From: Georgenia satyanarayanai
Lineage (GTDB): Bacteria; Actinomycetota; Actinomycetes; Actinomycetales; Actinomycetaceae
Length of the DNA: 64,000 nucleotides
Direction: 5' to 3'
NCBI RefSeq assembly: GCF_009193135.1
Contig: NZ_VUKC01000007.1
Location: forward strand, 1 to 64,000
In this document: positions 51,261-59,748 of the stretch, one piece after another
Layout: each line of letters starts with the position of its first letter
Numbering within the stretch: position 1 is the stretch's first letter
The notes under the pieces: generated by a model
Told to the model about the DNA's origin: nothing
Database searches by the model: none
What the model saw: the letters and a program-made list of their open reading frames with translations, nothing else
Position numbers and translations under genes: made by a program

Positions 51261-51344
51261 GCCGAGTGCCACCGCGTCGCGGGTCGTGGGAACCTGGGAG
51301 GACCGACTTCAGCTCCCGCGCCGGGTGATCCCCGAGGAGGCGTC

Positions 51345-54300
51345 ATGACGACCGCGACCCCCACCGACGAGCGGCCGGCCACCCCGCCGGACGTGGCCGA
51401 CCTTGTGGAGGACGCCGTCGCCCTCGCCGAGGCGTGGCTCGCCGCCACCGAGGAGGGGCAGACGCGCCGGGAGCGGGCCGCCTCCACCCAGCTCGCCGCC
51501 CTCGTCAGCGACCCGGAGGGCCTGGACCTCGCCGTCAGCTTCGTCGACCGCGTCGCGCGCCCGGAGGACGAGGAGGTCGCCGCCCGCGAGCTGTCCCGCA
51601 TCTCCGCCGGCGCCGCCGGCTTCCTCGGCCCGGTCGACCGCACGCTCCTCGGGGCCGGGGCGCTCGCCGCCCCGCTCGCCCCCCGGCTCGTCGTCCCGCT
51701 CGCGCGCCGCCGGCTGCGCCAGCTCGTCGGGCACCTCGTCGTCGACGCCCACGACCCCGCGCTCGCCGAGCACCTCGCCCGGGCCCGCCGCGACGGCTTC
51801 CGCCTCAACATCAACCTCCTCGGCGAGGCCGTCCTCGGGGAGGACGAGGCCCGTGCCCGCACCGAGCGCACCCGCGCCCTCCTCGAGCGCGACGACGTCG
51901 ACTACGTCTCGATCAAGGTCTCCTCCCTCGTCTCCCAGATCTCCACCTGGGACACCGCCGGCACCGTCGAGCGCGTCCTCGACCGGCTGCGCCCGCTGTA
52001 CCGCACCGCCGCGGCCCGCAGCCCGCACGCCTTCGTCAACCTCGACATGGAGGAGTACCGCGACCTCGACCTCACGCTCGAGGTCTTCACCCGCCTGCTC
52101 GCCGAGCCGGAGTTCGCGGACCTCGAGGCCGGCATCGTCCTCCAGGCCTACCTCCCCGACTCCGTCGCCGCCCTCGAGCGGCTCATCACCTTCGCCCGGC
52201 GGCGCGCCGCCGCCGGGCACGCCGGGATCAAGGTGCGCCTCGTCAAGGGCGCCAACCTCTCGATGGAGCGCGTCGAGGCCGAGGTGCACGGCTGGGAGCA
52301 GGCGCCGTACGAGACCAAGGACGACGTCGACGCCAACTACCTGCGGCTCGTCGAGCGGTCGCTGCGCCCGGAGCTGGCCGGCGCGCTGCGCCTGGGCGTG
52401 GCCTCCCACAACCTCTACGACGTCGCCCTCGCCCACCTGCTCGCCGAGCGCCGCGGCGTCACCGCGATGCTCGACGTCGAGATGCTCCAGGGCATGGCCC
52501 CGGCGCAGGCGCGCGCGGTCAAGGAGGCCGTCGGCACCGTCCTGCTCTACACGCCCGTCGTCGCGCCCGAGGACTTCGACGTCGCCGTCTCCTACCTCGT
52601 GCGGCGCCTCGAGGAGAACGCCCAGCCGCAGAACTTCCTCCGCGCCCTCTTCGACGGCGACGACGGCGCGGGCGAGGCGTCCATGGCCGACCAGGAGGCA
52701 CGCTTCCGGGCCTCCGTCGCGGCGATGGGCACCGTCGCCGCCGAGCGCCGGCGCACCGCCGACCGGCAGCCGGCGGGCCCGTCCTTCGACAACACGACCG
52801 ACGCGGACCCGGCCCTGCCCGAGGTCCGCGCGTGGGCGAGGGAGCGGGTGCGGGCCCGGCCCGCGCCCCTCGCCTCCCCGGTCCTGCGCACGACGGCGGA
52901 GGTGGACGCCGTCGTCGCCCGCGGCCGGGCCGCCCACCCCGGCTGGTCCACGCGACCTGCCGCGGACCGGGCCGCGCTCCTGCGCCGCGCCGCCGACGAG
53001 CTCGAGGCGCGCCGCGGTGAGCTCGTCACGCTCATGGCGGCCGAGGGCGGCAAGACGATCGAGCAGGCCGACCCCGAGGTCTCCGAGGCCGTCGACTTCG
53101 CCCGCTACTACGCCGACCGGGCCCTCGAGCTCGAGCCCGGCGCCTCCCTCCACACCGACGGCGCCCGCTTCACCCCGCACGTCCTCACCCTCGTGACCCC
53201 GCCGTGGAACTTCCCGGTCGCGATCCCGATCGGCGGTGTCCTCGCCGCGCTCGCCGCCGGCAGCGCCGTCGTCATCAAGCCGGCCCCCGCCGTCCCCGGC
53301 TGCACCGAGACGGCCGTCGCCGCGCTCCACGCCGCCGGCGTGCCCGACGACGTCGTCCAGGTGGTCCGCGCCGCCGAGAACGAGGTGGGCCGGGCGCTCG
53401 TCGCCCACGACGGCGTCGACGCCGTCGTCCTCACCGGCGCCGCCGAGACCGCCGAGCTCTTCTGCTCGTGGCGCACCGGCCGGCCCGGGGGCCCGCGCGT
53501 GCTGGGGGAGACGTCGGGGAAGAACGCCCTCGTCATCACCCCCGCCGCGGACTACGACCTCGCCGTCGCCGACCTCGTCAAGAGCGCCTTCGGGCACTCC
53601 GGGCAGAAGTGCTCCGCGGCGTCGATCGCGATCCTCGTCGGCTCCGCGGGGCGCTCCGAGCGGCTGCTGCGCCAGCTCGTCGACGCCGTCCGATCCCTCC
53701 GGGTGGGCTGGCCCACGGGCCTGGCCGCGACGATGGGCCCGGTCATCGAGCCGCCCACCGGCAAGCTGCGCCGCGCCCTCACCACCCTCGAGCCGGGTGA
53801 GCGCTGGCTTGTGGAGCCCCGACAACTGGACGGCACCGGGCGGCTGTGGTCCCCGGGTCTCAAGGACGGCGTCGCGCCCGGCTCCTTCCTCCACCTCACC
53901 GAGTGCTTCGGGCCGGTGCTCGGCATCATGCGCGCCGAGACCCTCGACGAGGCGATCGAGCTGCAGAACGCCACTGCCTACGGGCTCACCGGTGGCCTGC
54001 ACTCGCTGGACGAGGAGGAGATCGACCACTGGCTCGAGCACGTCGAGGTCGGCAACGCCTACGTCAACCGGCACATCACCGGCGCCATCGTCCAGCGGCA
54101 GTCCTTCGGCGGGTGGAAGTCCTCCGCCGTCGGCCCCGGTGCGAAGGCGGGCGGACCGAACTACGTCGCCCAGCTGGGGGAGTGGGCGATGGACGGGCTC
54201 CCGGCGCGGACCGCCGCGCCGTCCGCGGCGGTGCGGGCCGCGCTCGCCGACTACGCCGCCCTCGTCCCCGACGACGCGGAGCGGACCTGGCTCGAGAGCG

Positions 54301-54839
54301 CCGCCGGCTCCGACGCCGCCGCGTGGGACGCCGAGATCCGCGACGCGCAGGACCACACCGGACTGCGGGCGGAGTCCAACGCCTTCCGCTACCGGCCGGT
54401 GCCGCTCACGGTGCGCACGGTGCCGGGCGCGGCCCCGGTCGAGCTCCTGCGCGTCCTCCTCGCCGGGGAGGCGGTGGGGGCGGACGTGCGGGTGAGCCTG
54501 GACCCGGTGACGAGCGCGGCCCTCCGCGCGCTGCGGGGGCGCGAGACCCACGCCGGCCTGCGCCGTCTGGGCCGGCACGTCACCCGCGCCGAGACGGACG
54601 CGCAGCTCCTCGCGCGGGTGCACGAGGAGGGGATCGACCGGGTGCGCGTCGTCGGCCCGCAGGCCGGTGCGCTCCTCGACGCCCTGTGGTCACCGCAGGT
54701 CACCGTCCTGGCCGGCCCGGTCCTCGCCACCGGCCGCCGCGAGCTTCTCGCCGTCGTGCGGGAGCAGGCGGTGTCGCGCACGCGGCACCGCTTCGGCCAC
54801 CTCCCCGCCCGCCACCTTCGCAATTGGTCGGCTGGCTGA
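51345..54839 (+). CDS. putA: Bifunctional proline dehydrogenase / glutamate semialdehyde dehydrogenase
   Basis: A 1164-residue PutA that oxidises proline to glutamate in two steps. The N-terminal FAD-dependent proline dehydrogenase barrel (about 60-480) has VDYVSIKVSSLVSQIS, AGIKVRLVKGANLSME and VASHNLYDVALAH. The C-terminal NAD-dependent aldehyde dehydrogenase (about 500-1000) has GETSGKNAL and the catalytic Cys756 in GQKCSAAS. The last 160 residues form the conserved C-terminal domain. No N-terminal DNA-binding domain is present, so it is not itself a repressor. ATG with GAGGAGG upstream. Ends in an inverted repeat. Confidence 0.96.
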   Translation: MTTATPTDERPATPPDVADLVEDAVALAEAWLAATEEGQTRRERAASTQLAALVSDPEGLDLAVSFVDRVARPEDEEVAARELSRISAGAAGFLGPVDRTLLGAGALAAPLAPRLVVPLARRRLRQLVGHLVVDAHDPALAEHLARARRDGFRLNINLLGEAVLGEDEARARTERTRALLERDDVDYVSIKVSSLVSQISTWDTAGTVERVLDRLRPLYRTAAARSPHAFVNLDMEEYRDLDLTLEVFTRLLAEPEFADLEAGIVLQAYLPDSVAALERLITFARRRAAAGHAGIKVRLVKGANLSMERVEAEVHGWEQAPYETKDDVDANYLRLVERSLRPELAGALRLGVASHNLYDVALAHLLAERRGVTAMLDVEMLQGMAPAQARAVKEAVGTVLLYTPVVAPEDFDVAVSYLVRRLEENAQPQNFLRALFDGDDGAGEASMADQEARFRASVAAMGTVAAERRRTADRQPAGPSFDNTTDADPALPEVRAWARERVRARPAPLASPVLRTTAEVDAVVARGRAAHPGWSTRPAADRAALLRRAADELEARRGELVTLMAAEGGKTIEQADPEVSEAVDFARYYADRALELEPGASLHTDGARFTPHVLTLVTPPWNFPVAIPIGGVLAALAAGSAVVIKPAPAVPGCTETAVAALHAAGVPDDVVQVVRAAENEVGRALVAHDGVDAVVLTGAAETAELFCSWRTGRPGGPRVLGETSGKNALVITPAADYDLAVADLVKSAFGHSGQKCSAASIAILVGSAGRSERLLRQLVDAVRSLRVGWPTGLAATMGPVIEPPTGKLRRALTTLEPGERWLVEPRQLDGTGRLWSPGLKDGVAPGSFLHLTECFGPVLGIMRAETLDEAIELQNATAYGLTGGLHSLDEEEIDHWLEHVEVGNAYVNRHITGAIVQRQSFGGWKSSAVGPGAKAGGPNYVAQLGEWAMDGLPARTAAPSAAVRAALADYAALVPDDAERTWLESAAGSDAAAWDAEIRDAQDHTGLRAESNAFRYRPVPLTVRTVPGAAPVELLRVLLAGEAVGADVRVSLDPVTSAALRALRGRETHAGLRRLGRHVTRAETDAQLLARVHEEGIDRVRVVGPQAGALLDALWSPQVTVLAGPVLATGRRELLAVVREQAVSRTRHRFGHLPARHLRNWSAG

Positions 54840-54878
54840 CGCTCCGTCCGCCGGAACCGTCGGTCAACTGACCAATTG
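54821..54878. promoter_or_regulatory. Inverted repeat around putA stop
   Basis: CAATTGGTC (54821-54829) and GACCAATTG (54870-54878) are exact inverted arms about 40 bp apart, with a smaller palindrome GGTCA-AC-TGACC at 54862-54873 in between. It could be a terminator or a regulator site for the following transporter. Confidence 0.4.
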
Positions 54879-54951
54879 GCGAGATGGAGGGGTGGGGCGA
54901 CGCCCCGGTCCACATGGTGAGATCTGCCCCACAGGCTGTCTCAAGTCCATA

Positions 54952-54989
54952 ACGAAACGGTTGCCGGATTGTTTCGTCCGTCGTATGGA
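54952..54989 (+). promoter_or_regulatory. Promoter and operator candidate before peptide transporter
   Basis: TTGCCG at 54961-54966 and TATGGA at 54984-54989 are separated by 17 bp, fitting a sigma-A-type promoter. ACGAAAC (54952-54958) and GTTTCGT (54971-54977) form an inverted repeat across the -35 box, as expected for a repressor site. The start codon of the substrate-binding protein lies 107 bp downstream. Confidence 0.5.
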
Positions 54990-55095
54990 CCACTGACCCG
55001 TGTGTACCGTGACGGCACCTCGGCGTGCACTGCGGCACGGCCACCGGGTACCCCCGGCGCAGCCCGTGGTCACGTCCCAGCATCCAGGAGGAACA

Positions 55096-56943
55096 TTGAA
55101 GATCAGGCGTACGGCCCAGGCGGCCGCCGTGCTGGTGGCAGGCTCGCTCGTCCTCGCGGCGTGCACCAGCCCCAGCGACGACGAGACCACGGGCGACGGC
55201 GGCGACAACGCCACCGAAGAGACCACCGACTCCGGCGAGGCCGGCTCCACGGCGAAGGAGGACCTCGGCGACATCCAGACCGTCGAGGGCGACATCTTCT
55301 ACTCGACCGGCCAGGACGAGTTCACCGGGTACAACTCGCTGACCGCTGACACGTACAGCACGTACAACAGCGTCATCATGGACCGGATCCGCCCCGAGGG
55401 CTTCTTCTACTTCGGCACCGACGGCACGATCTACGAGAACGAGGTCTTCGGGACCGCGAACGTCACCTCGGGCCTCGAGGGCGACGACCCGCTCGTCATC
55501 GAGTACACCGTCGCCGACGACGCCGCGTGGTCCGACGGCAACGCGATCGACTTCGCGGACTTCCTCTTCGAGTGGGTCTCGCAGAACCCGGCATGGCTCT
55601 CCCCGGACCCGGCGAACCCGGTCTTCAACCACGTCTCGGGCACCGACTACACCCAGACGAACGTCCCCACCGGCCCGCAGGCCGACAGCTTCGACGCGAA
55701 GACCTTCACGGTCGAGTACCAGGAGAAGTACCCCGACTGGCGTCTGGTCACCGGTGCCTACCTGCTCCCGGCGCACGTCGTGGCGGAGCAGATCGGGATC
55801 ACCGAGGAGGAGCTCGTCCAGGCGATCCTCGACGAGGACGTCGACACCCTCACGCAGGCCGCGGAGTTCTGGAACGAGGGCTGGCTCTCCAGCCCCGGCC
55901 AGGTCCCGGACCCGGCCATCGCGCCGTCCGGCAACGCCTACCAGTTCATGGAGGGCGGCTGGACCGCCGGTCAGTCCATCACGATCGAGGCGAACCCCAA
56001 CTACTGGGGTCCGCCCGCGGCGACCGAGAACATCACCTTCCGCTTCCTCGACGCCTCGGGCCACAACCAGGCCCTGCAGAACGGTGACCTCAACGTCATC
56101 GAGCCGCAGGCCACGGTCGACACCCTGCCGCAGCTCGAGGGCCTCGGCGACGCCGTCGAGATCCAGACCGGTTCCACCCTCACGTGGGAGCACCTGGACT
56201 TCAACTTCAACAACGGCGTGTTCTCCGACGAGGAGGGCGGCCAGGCGCTGCGCGAGGCCTTCGCCTACTGCGTCCCGCGTCAGCAGATCGTCGACAACCT
56301 CATCAAGCCGATCGACCCCGAGGCCGTCGTCATGAACGCCCGCGAGGTCTTCCCGTTCCAGCCCGCGTACGACGAGGTCGTCGAGGCCGCCTACGACGGC
56401 CGCTACGACGAGGTGAACCTCGAGGAGGCCACCCGCCTCATCGAGGAGTCCGGCATCGAGACCCCGATCGACGTCCGCATCGGCTACTCGGCGCCCAACC
56501 CGCGCCGTACCTCCGAGATCGAGCTCATCAAGTCGAGCTGCGACCAGGCCGGCTTCAACGTGACCGACGTCGGCACGGCGGACTTCTTCGCGAACGCGCT
56601 GCCCGCCGGTGACTACGAGGTCGCGCTCTTCGCGTGGGCCGGCTCCGGCCAGATCGCCTCGGGCCAGAACATCTACTCGACCAACGCCCCGCAGAACTAC
56701 GGCGGCTACTCGAACGAGACCGTCGACCAGGCGTGGACCACCCTCGCCGCGTCGCTCGACGAGAGCGTCCACCTCGAGCAGACGAAGATCATCGAGGAGG
56801 AGCTGTGGAACACGCTCTTCGGCATCCCGATCTTCGCCCACCCGGGTGTCGTCGCCTACACGGCCGGCATGGAGAACGTCCGTCAGACGTCCACCCAGAA
56901 CCAGGTGGCCTGGAACGCTGAGCAGTGGCTCCTCGCGGAGTGA
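55096..56943 (+). CDS. ABC transporter substrate-binding lipoprotein, peptide type
   Basis: A 615-residue family-5 (DppA/OppA-like) binding protein. The signal peptide ends in a lipobox LVLAAC, so it is lipid-anchored outside the membrane; an acidic Thr/Glu-rich linker follows. Typical family pieces: YEVFGTANVTS, IEYTVADDAAWSDGNAIDFA and AFAYCVPRQQIVDNLIKPI. TTG start at 55096 because AGGAGG lies 5 nt upstream and the signal peptide starts there. It is first in an operon with two permeases and a dual ATPase. A strong hairpin separates it from the permeases. Likely ligands are oligopeptides; other family-5 ligands are possible. Confidence 0.92.
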   Translation: MKIRRTAQAAAVLVAGSLVLAACTSPSDDETTGDGGDNATEETTDSGEAGSTAKEDLGDIQTVEGDIFYSTGQDEFTGYNSLTADTYSTYNSVIMDRIRPEGFFYFGTDGTIYENEVFGTANVTSGLEGDDPLVIEYTVADDAAWSDGNAIDFADFLFEWVSQNPAWLSPDPANPVFNHVSGTDYTQTNVPTGPQADSFDAKTFTVEYQEKYPDWRLVTGAYLLPAHVVAEQIGITEEELVQAILDEDVDTLTQAAEFWNEGWLSSPGQVPDPAIAPSGNAYQFMEGGWTAGQSITIEANPNYWGPPAATENITFRFLDASGHNQALQNGDLNVIEPQATVDTLPQLEGLGDAVEIQTGSTLTWEHLDFNFNNGVFSDEEGGQALREAFAYCVPRQQIVDNLIKPIDPEAVVMNAREVFPFQPAYDEVVEAAYDGRYDEVNLEEATRLIEESGIETPIDVRIGYSAPNPRRTSEIELIKSSCDQAGFNVTDVGTADFFANALPAGDYEVALFAWAGSGQIASGQNIYSTNAPQNYGGYSNETVDQAWTTLAASLDESVHLEQTKIIEEELWNTLFGIPIFAHPGVVAYTAGMENVRQTSTQNQVAWNAEQWLLAE

Positions 56944-56946
56944 CCG

Positions 56947-57039
56947 CACCTCAGCTGAGGTGATTGTCACCCCCAGCACCTGAGACACGCGAGAACGCCG
57001 GTGGGGCAGGAGGAGAGTCCTCCTCCTGCCCCACCGGCG
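56947..57039 (+). terminator. Palindrome and 20-bp hairpin between binding protein and permease genes
   Basis: CACCTCAGCTGAGGTG (56947-56962) is a perfect palindrome directly after the stop codon. A second hairpin, 56996-57015 with 57020-57039, has 20 perfect pairs and an AGTC loop. Together they probably stop most transcripts or protect the mRNA end, giving more binding protein than membrane subunits. Confidence 0.8.
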
Positions 57040-57143
57040 CGCGTGTACGGTGCGTTGACGTGAATTCTCGGCGCCGGGCCGGAGTCCCACGAGGACAGGG
57101 CTAGGCTGTCCGGGCTCACCCGGAAGACCCGAAGGGCAAGCTC

Positions 57144-58667
57144 GTGATCAAGTTCATCCTGCGCAGGCTGGGAATATCCTCCCTCGTCCTGCTCGGTGGG
57201 TCCCTCCTGATGTTCGTCCTCACCATCAACTCGGGCGACCCTCTGGCGGACCTGCGGGAGTCGAACGACCCCAACCGTGACAGCCTCATCGCCCAGCGCA
57301 TCTCCAACATGCGCCTGGACGACCCGTGGTACGAGCGCTACGGCGCGTGGCTCGCGGGCGTGGGCAAGTGCGTCGTCGGCTCCTGCGACCTCGGCCTCAA
57401 CCGAGCCGGGATCCCGGTCATCGACCTCCTCGGCAACGCGGCCGCGGCGACCCTGCGCCTCGTCATCCTCTCGACGCTCCTCGCCATCGTCATCGGCATC
57501 GCGGTCGGCATCCTCACCGCGATCCGCCAGTACTCCGGCTTCGACTACATCGTGACGTTCTTCGCGTTCATGATGTACTCCCTGCCCGTATTCTGGGCCG
57601 CGGTGCTCCTCAAGGAGTACGGCGCGATCCGCTTCAACGACTGGATCGTCTCGCCCTCCATGGCGCTGTGGCAGATCGCTCTCGTCGCGCTCGTGCTCGC
57701 CGTCGTCATCGCCGGGTCCCTCGGCGGTGACGCCCGACGCCGGCTCCTCACCGGTGGCGGGACCTTCCTCTTCGTCTTCGCGGCGATGTTCTACTTCGAC
57801 GCCGTCAACTGGTTCCGCCAGCCGGCCCTGGGCATCGGCGTCGTCGCCGTCGCCTCCCTCGGCGCGGCGCTCCTCATCGTCATGCTCACCTCGGGCCTGG
57901 GGAACAAGAACGTCCTGTACGCCGCCCTCACCACGGTGGGCGCCGGGATCGTCACCTACTTCGTCTTCTCCGGTCCGCTCGAGGACCCCAGCTGGGGTGT
58001 CCTCTTCGGGCTCTTCGCCCTCGCGATCGTCATCGCCGTCCTCAGCGGCGCGCTGTGGGGCGGCTACTCCCGCCGGGTCGCGATCTGGGTGTCGGTCGCG
58101 ACCGCCACCGTGATGAGCCTCGTCATCGTCACCGACAGGGCGTTGTCGGCCTGGGCCGGCTACCTCGGCTCGGTCCGCAACGGCCGGCCGATCTCAACGA
58201 TCGGTGCCGAGACCCCGAACTACGACGGCACGTTCTGGCAGGAGTTCCTCGACAAGGGCACCCAGCTGCTGCTGCCGACGATCCTCCTCACCCTCGTGTC
58301 GGTCGCCAGCTACAGCCGCTACACCCGCTCGTCCATGCTCGAGGTCCTCGAGCAGGACTACGTGCGCACCGCCCGGTCCAAGGGCCTGTCCGAGCGCGTC
58401 GTCATCACCAAGCACGCGTTCCGCAACGCGCTCATCCCGATCACGACGATCGTCGCCTTCGACTTCGCCGGCCTCATCGGCGGGGCGGTGCTCACCGAGA
58501 CGGTCTTCGGGTGGAAGGGCATGGGCGAGCTGTTCCGGACCGGGCTCGAGCAGGTCGACCCCGCACCCGTCATGGCCTTCTTCCTCGTCACCGGCACCGC
58601 CGCCGTCGTGATGAACATGCTGGCCGACATCGCCTACGCCTTCCTCGACCCCCGGATCCGGCGGTGA
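57144..58667 (+). CDS. ABC transporter permease, DppB/OppB type with internal insertion
   Basis: A 507-residue permease. N-terminal FILRRLGISSLVLLGGSLLM and the first TM segments, and the EAA loop YVRTARSKGLSERVVITKHA followed by NALIPI, are typical of DppB. Compared with the usual 310-340 residues, there is an insertion of about 180 residues (about 170-360) carrying some six extra hydrophobic helices and a loop, between the second and later core helices. GTG 57144, GAAGGG upstream. It is followed by the second permease after 52 bp. Confidence 0.92.
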   Translation: MIKFILRRLGISSLVLLGGSLLMFVLTINSGDPLADLRESNDPNRDSLIAQRISNMRLDDPWYERYGAWLAGVGKCVVGSCDLGLNRAGIPVIDLLGNAAAATLRLVILSTLLAIVIGIAVGILTAIRQYSGFDYIVTFFAFMMYSLPVFWAAVLLKEYGAIRFNDWIVSPSMALWQIALVALVLAVVIAGSLGGDARRRLLTGGGTFLFVFAAMFYFDAVNWFRQPALGIGVVAVASLGAALLIVMLTSGLGNKNVLYAALTTVGAGIVTYFVFSGPLEDPSWGVLFGLFALAIVIAVLSGALWGGYSRRVAIWVSVATATVMSLVIVTDRALSAWAGYLGSVRNGRPISTIGAETPNYDGTFWQEFLDKGTQLLLPTILLTLVSVASYSRYTRSSMLEVLEQDYVRTARSKGLSERVVITKHAFRNALIPITTIVAFDFAGLIGGAVLTETVFGWKGMGELFRTGLEQVDPAPVMAFFLVTGTAAVVMNMLADIAYAFLDPRIRR

Positions 58668-58719
58668 GCGCAGTGAGCGACGCAGGCACCCGTACCAGCC
58701 CCGCGACCCGGAGGCAGCG

Positions 58720-59748
58720 ATGAGAAGGTTCAGGAAGAACAACCGGCCGGAGCACATCGTGCCGCAGCCGGGGATGCAGGGCGCCGACCCGGGCACCGTG
58801 CAGAACGTCGACCAGCTGTCCGTCGAGGAGGACCTCGAGGGCAAGACCGACAGGTCCTACTCGCAGGGGCAGCTCGTCCTGCGGCGGTTCCTGCGCCACC
58901 GCGGCGCGATGGTGTCCCTGGGCGTGCTCGTCTTCATCACGCTGCTCGCGTACACGTCGATCGGCTTCGGGCCGTTCCCCGGCTGGTGGAAGCATGGCTA
59001 CACGCTGGCCGGCACCGTCACCGACGGCGGCCGTCCCTCGCTGAGCCTGTGGCCCTTCCAGATCGGTGACCAGCCCTTCGGGCAGGACAACGTGGGCAAG
59101 GACTACTTCGCGCTCGTCATGCGCGGCACGCAGCGGTCCCTCATCATCGCCTTCGTCGTCGGCATCGTCTCGACGATCATCGGCACGGCGATCGGTGCGG
59201 CGGCGGGGTACTTCCGCGGGTGGGTCGAGGCCGTCCTCATGCGCCTCACCGACCTCCTCATCGTCATCCCGCTGCTCGTCCTCGCCGCCGTCCTCGGCCA
59301 GATCAGCGGCGGGTCGATCTGGACCCTCTCGCTCATGCTGGGCATCGTCACGTGGACCGGTCTGGCCCGGCTCGTGCGTGGTGAGGTGCTCTCCCTGCGC
59401 GAGCGCGAGTTCGTCGCCGCGGCGCGCGCCGTCGGCACCTCGCCGTGGCGGATCATCATCAAGCACATCCTGCCGAACACGCTCGGCACGATCATCGTGT
59501 CGGCCACCCTGGCGATCGCGGCGGCGATCCTCCTCGAGACCTCGCTGTCGTTCCTCGGTTTCGGGGTCGCGCCGCCCGACACCTCCCTGGGCGTGCTCAT
59601 CAACACCTACCAGGCGTCCTTCACCTCCCGGCCCTGGCTGTTCTGGTGGCCCGGCATCTTCATCCTCGGCATCGCGCTGAGCGTGAACTTCATCGGTGAC
59701 GGGCTGCGCGACGCGTTCGACCCCCGGCAGAACAGGAACAAGGACTGA
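58720..59748 (+). CDS. ABC transporter permease, DppC/OppC type
   Basis: A 342-residue permease with a hydrophilic N-terminal 60 residues, one helix (about 63-85), a periplasmic loop with GQDNVGKDYFALVMRGTQRS and a five-helix core. EAA loop: EFVAAARAVGTSPWRIIIKH, ILPNTLGTI. C-terminal piece LGFGVAPPDTSLGVL is conserved in DppC. The stop overlaps the ATG of the ATPase gene (TGATG). Confidence 0.93.
   Translation: MRRFRKNNRPEHIVPQPGMQGADPGTVQNVDQLSVEEDLEGKTDRSYSQGQLVLRRFLRHRGAMVSLGVLVFITLLAYTSIGFGPFPGWWKHGYTLAGTVTDGGRPSLSLWPFQIGDQPFGQDNVGKDYFALVMRGTQRSLIIAFVVGIVSTIIGTAIGAAAGYFRGWVEAVLMRLTDLLIVIPLLVLAAVLGQISGGSIWTLSLMLGIVTWTGLARLVRGEVLSLREREFVAAARAVGTSPWRIIIKHILPNTLGTIIVSATLAIAAAILLETSLSFLGFGVAPPDTSLGVLINTYQASFTSRPWLFWWPGIFILGIALSVNFIGDGLRDAFDPRQNRNKD

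Noticed and set aside
51309-54623. Very long minus-strand ORF opposite putA
   Set aside because: It is the antisense frame of putA. Its product is low-complexity Gly/Arg/Asp/Val-rich with no motifs, as expected from GC-rich codon bias.
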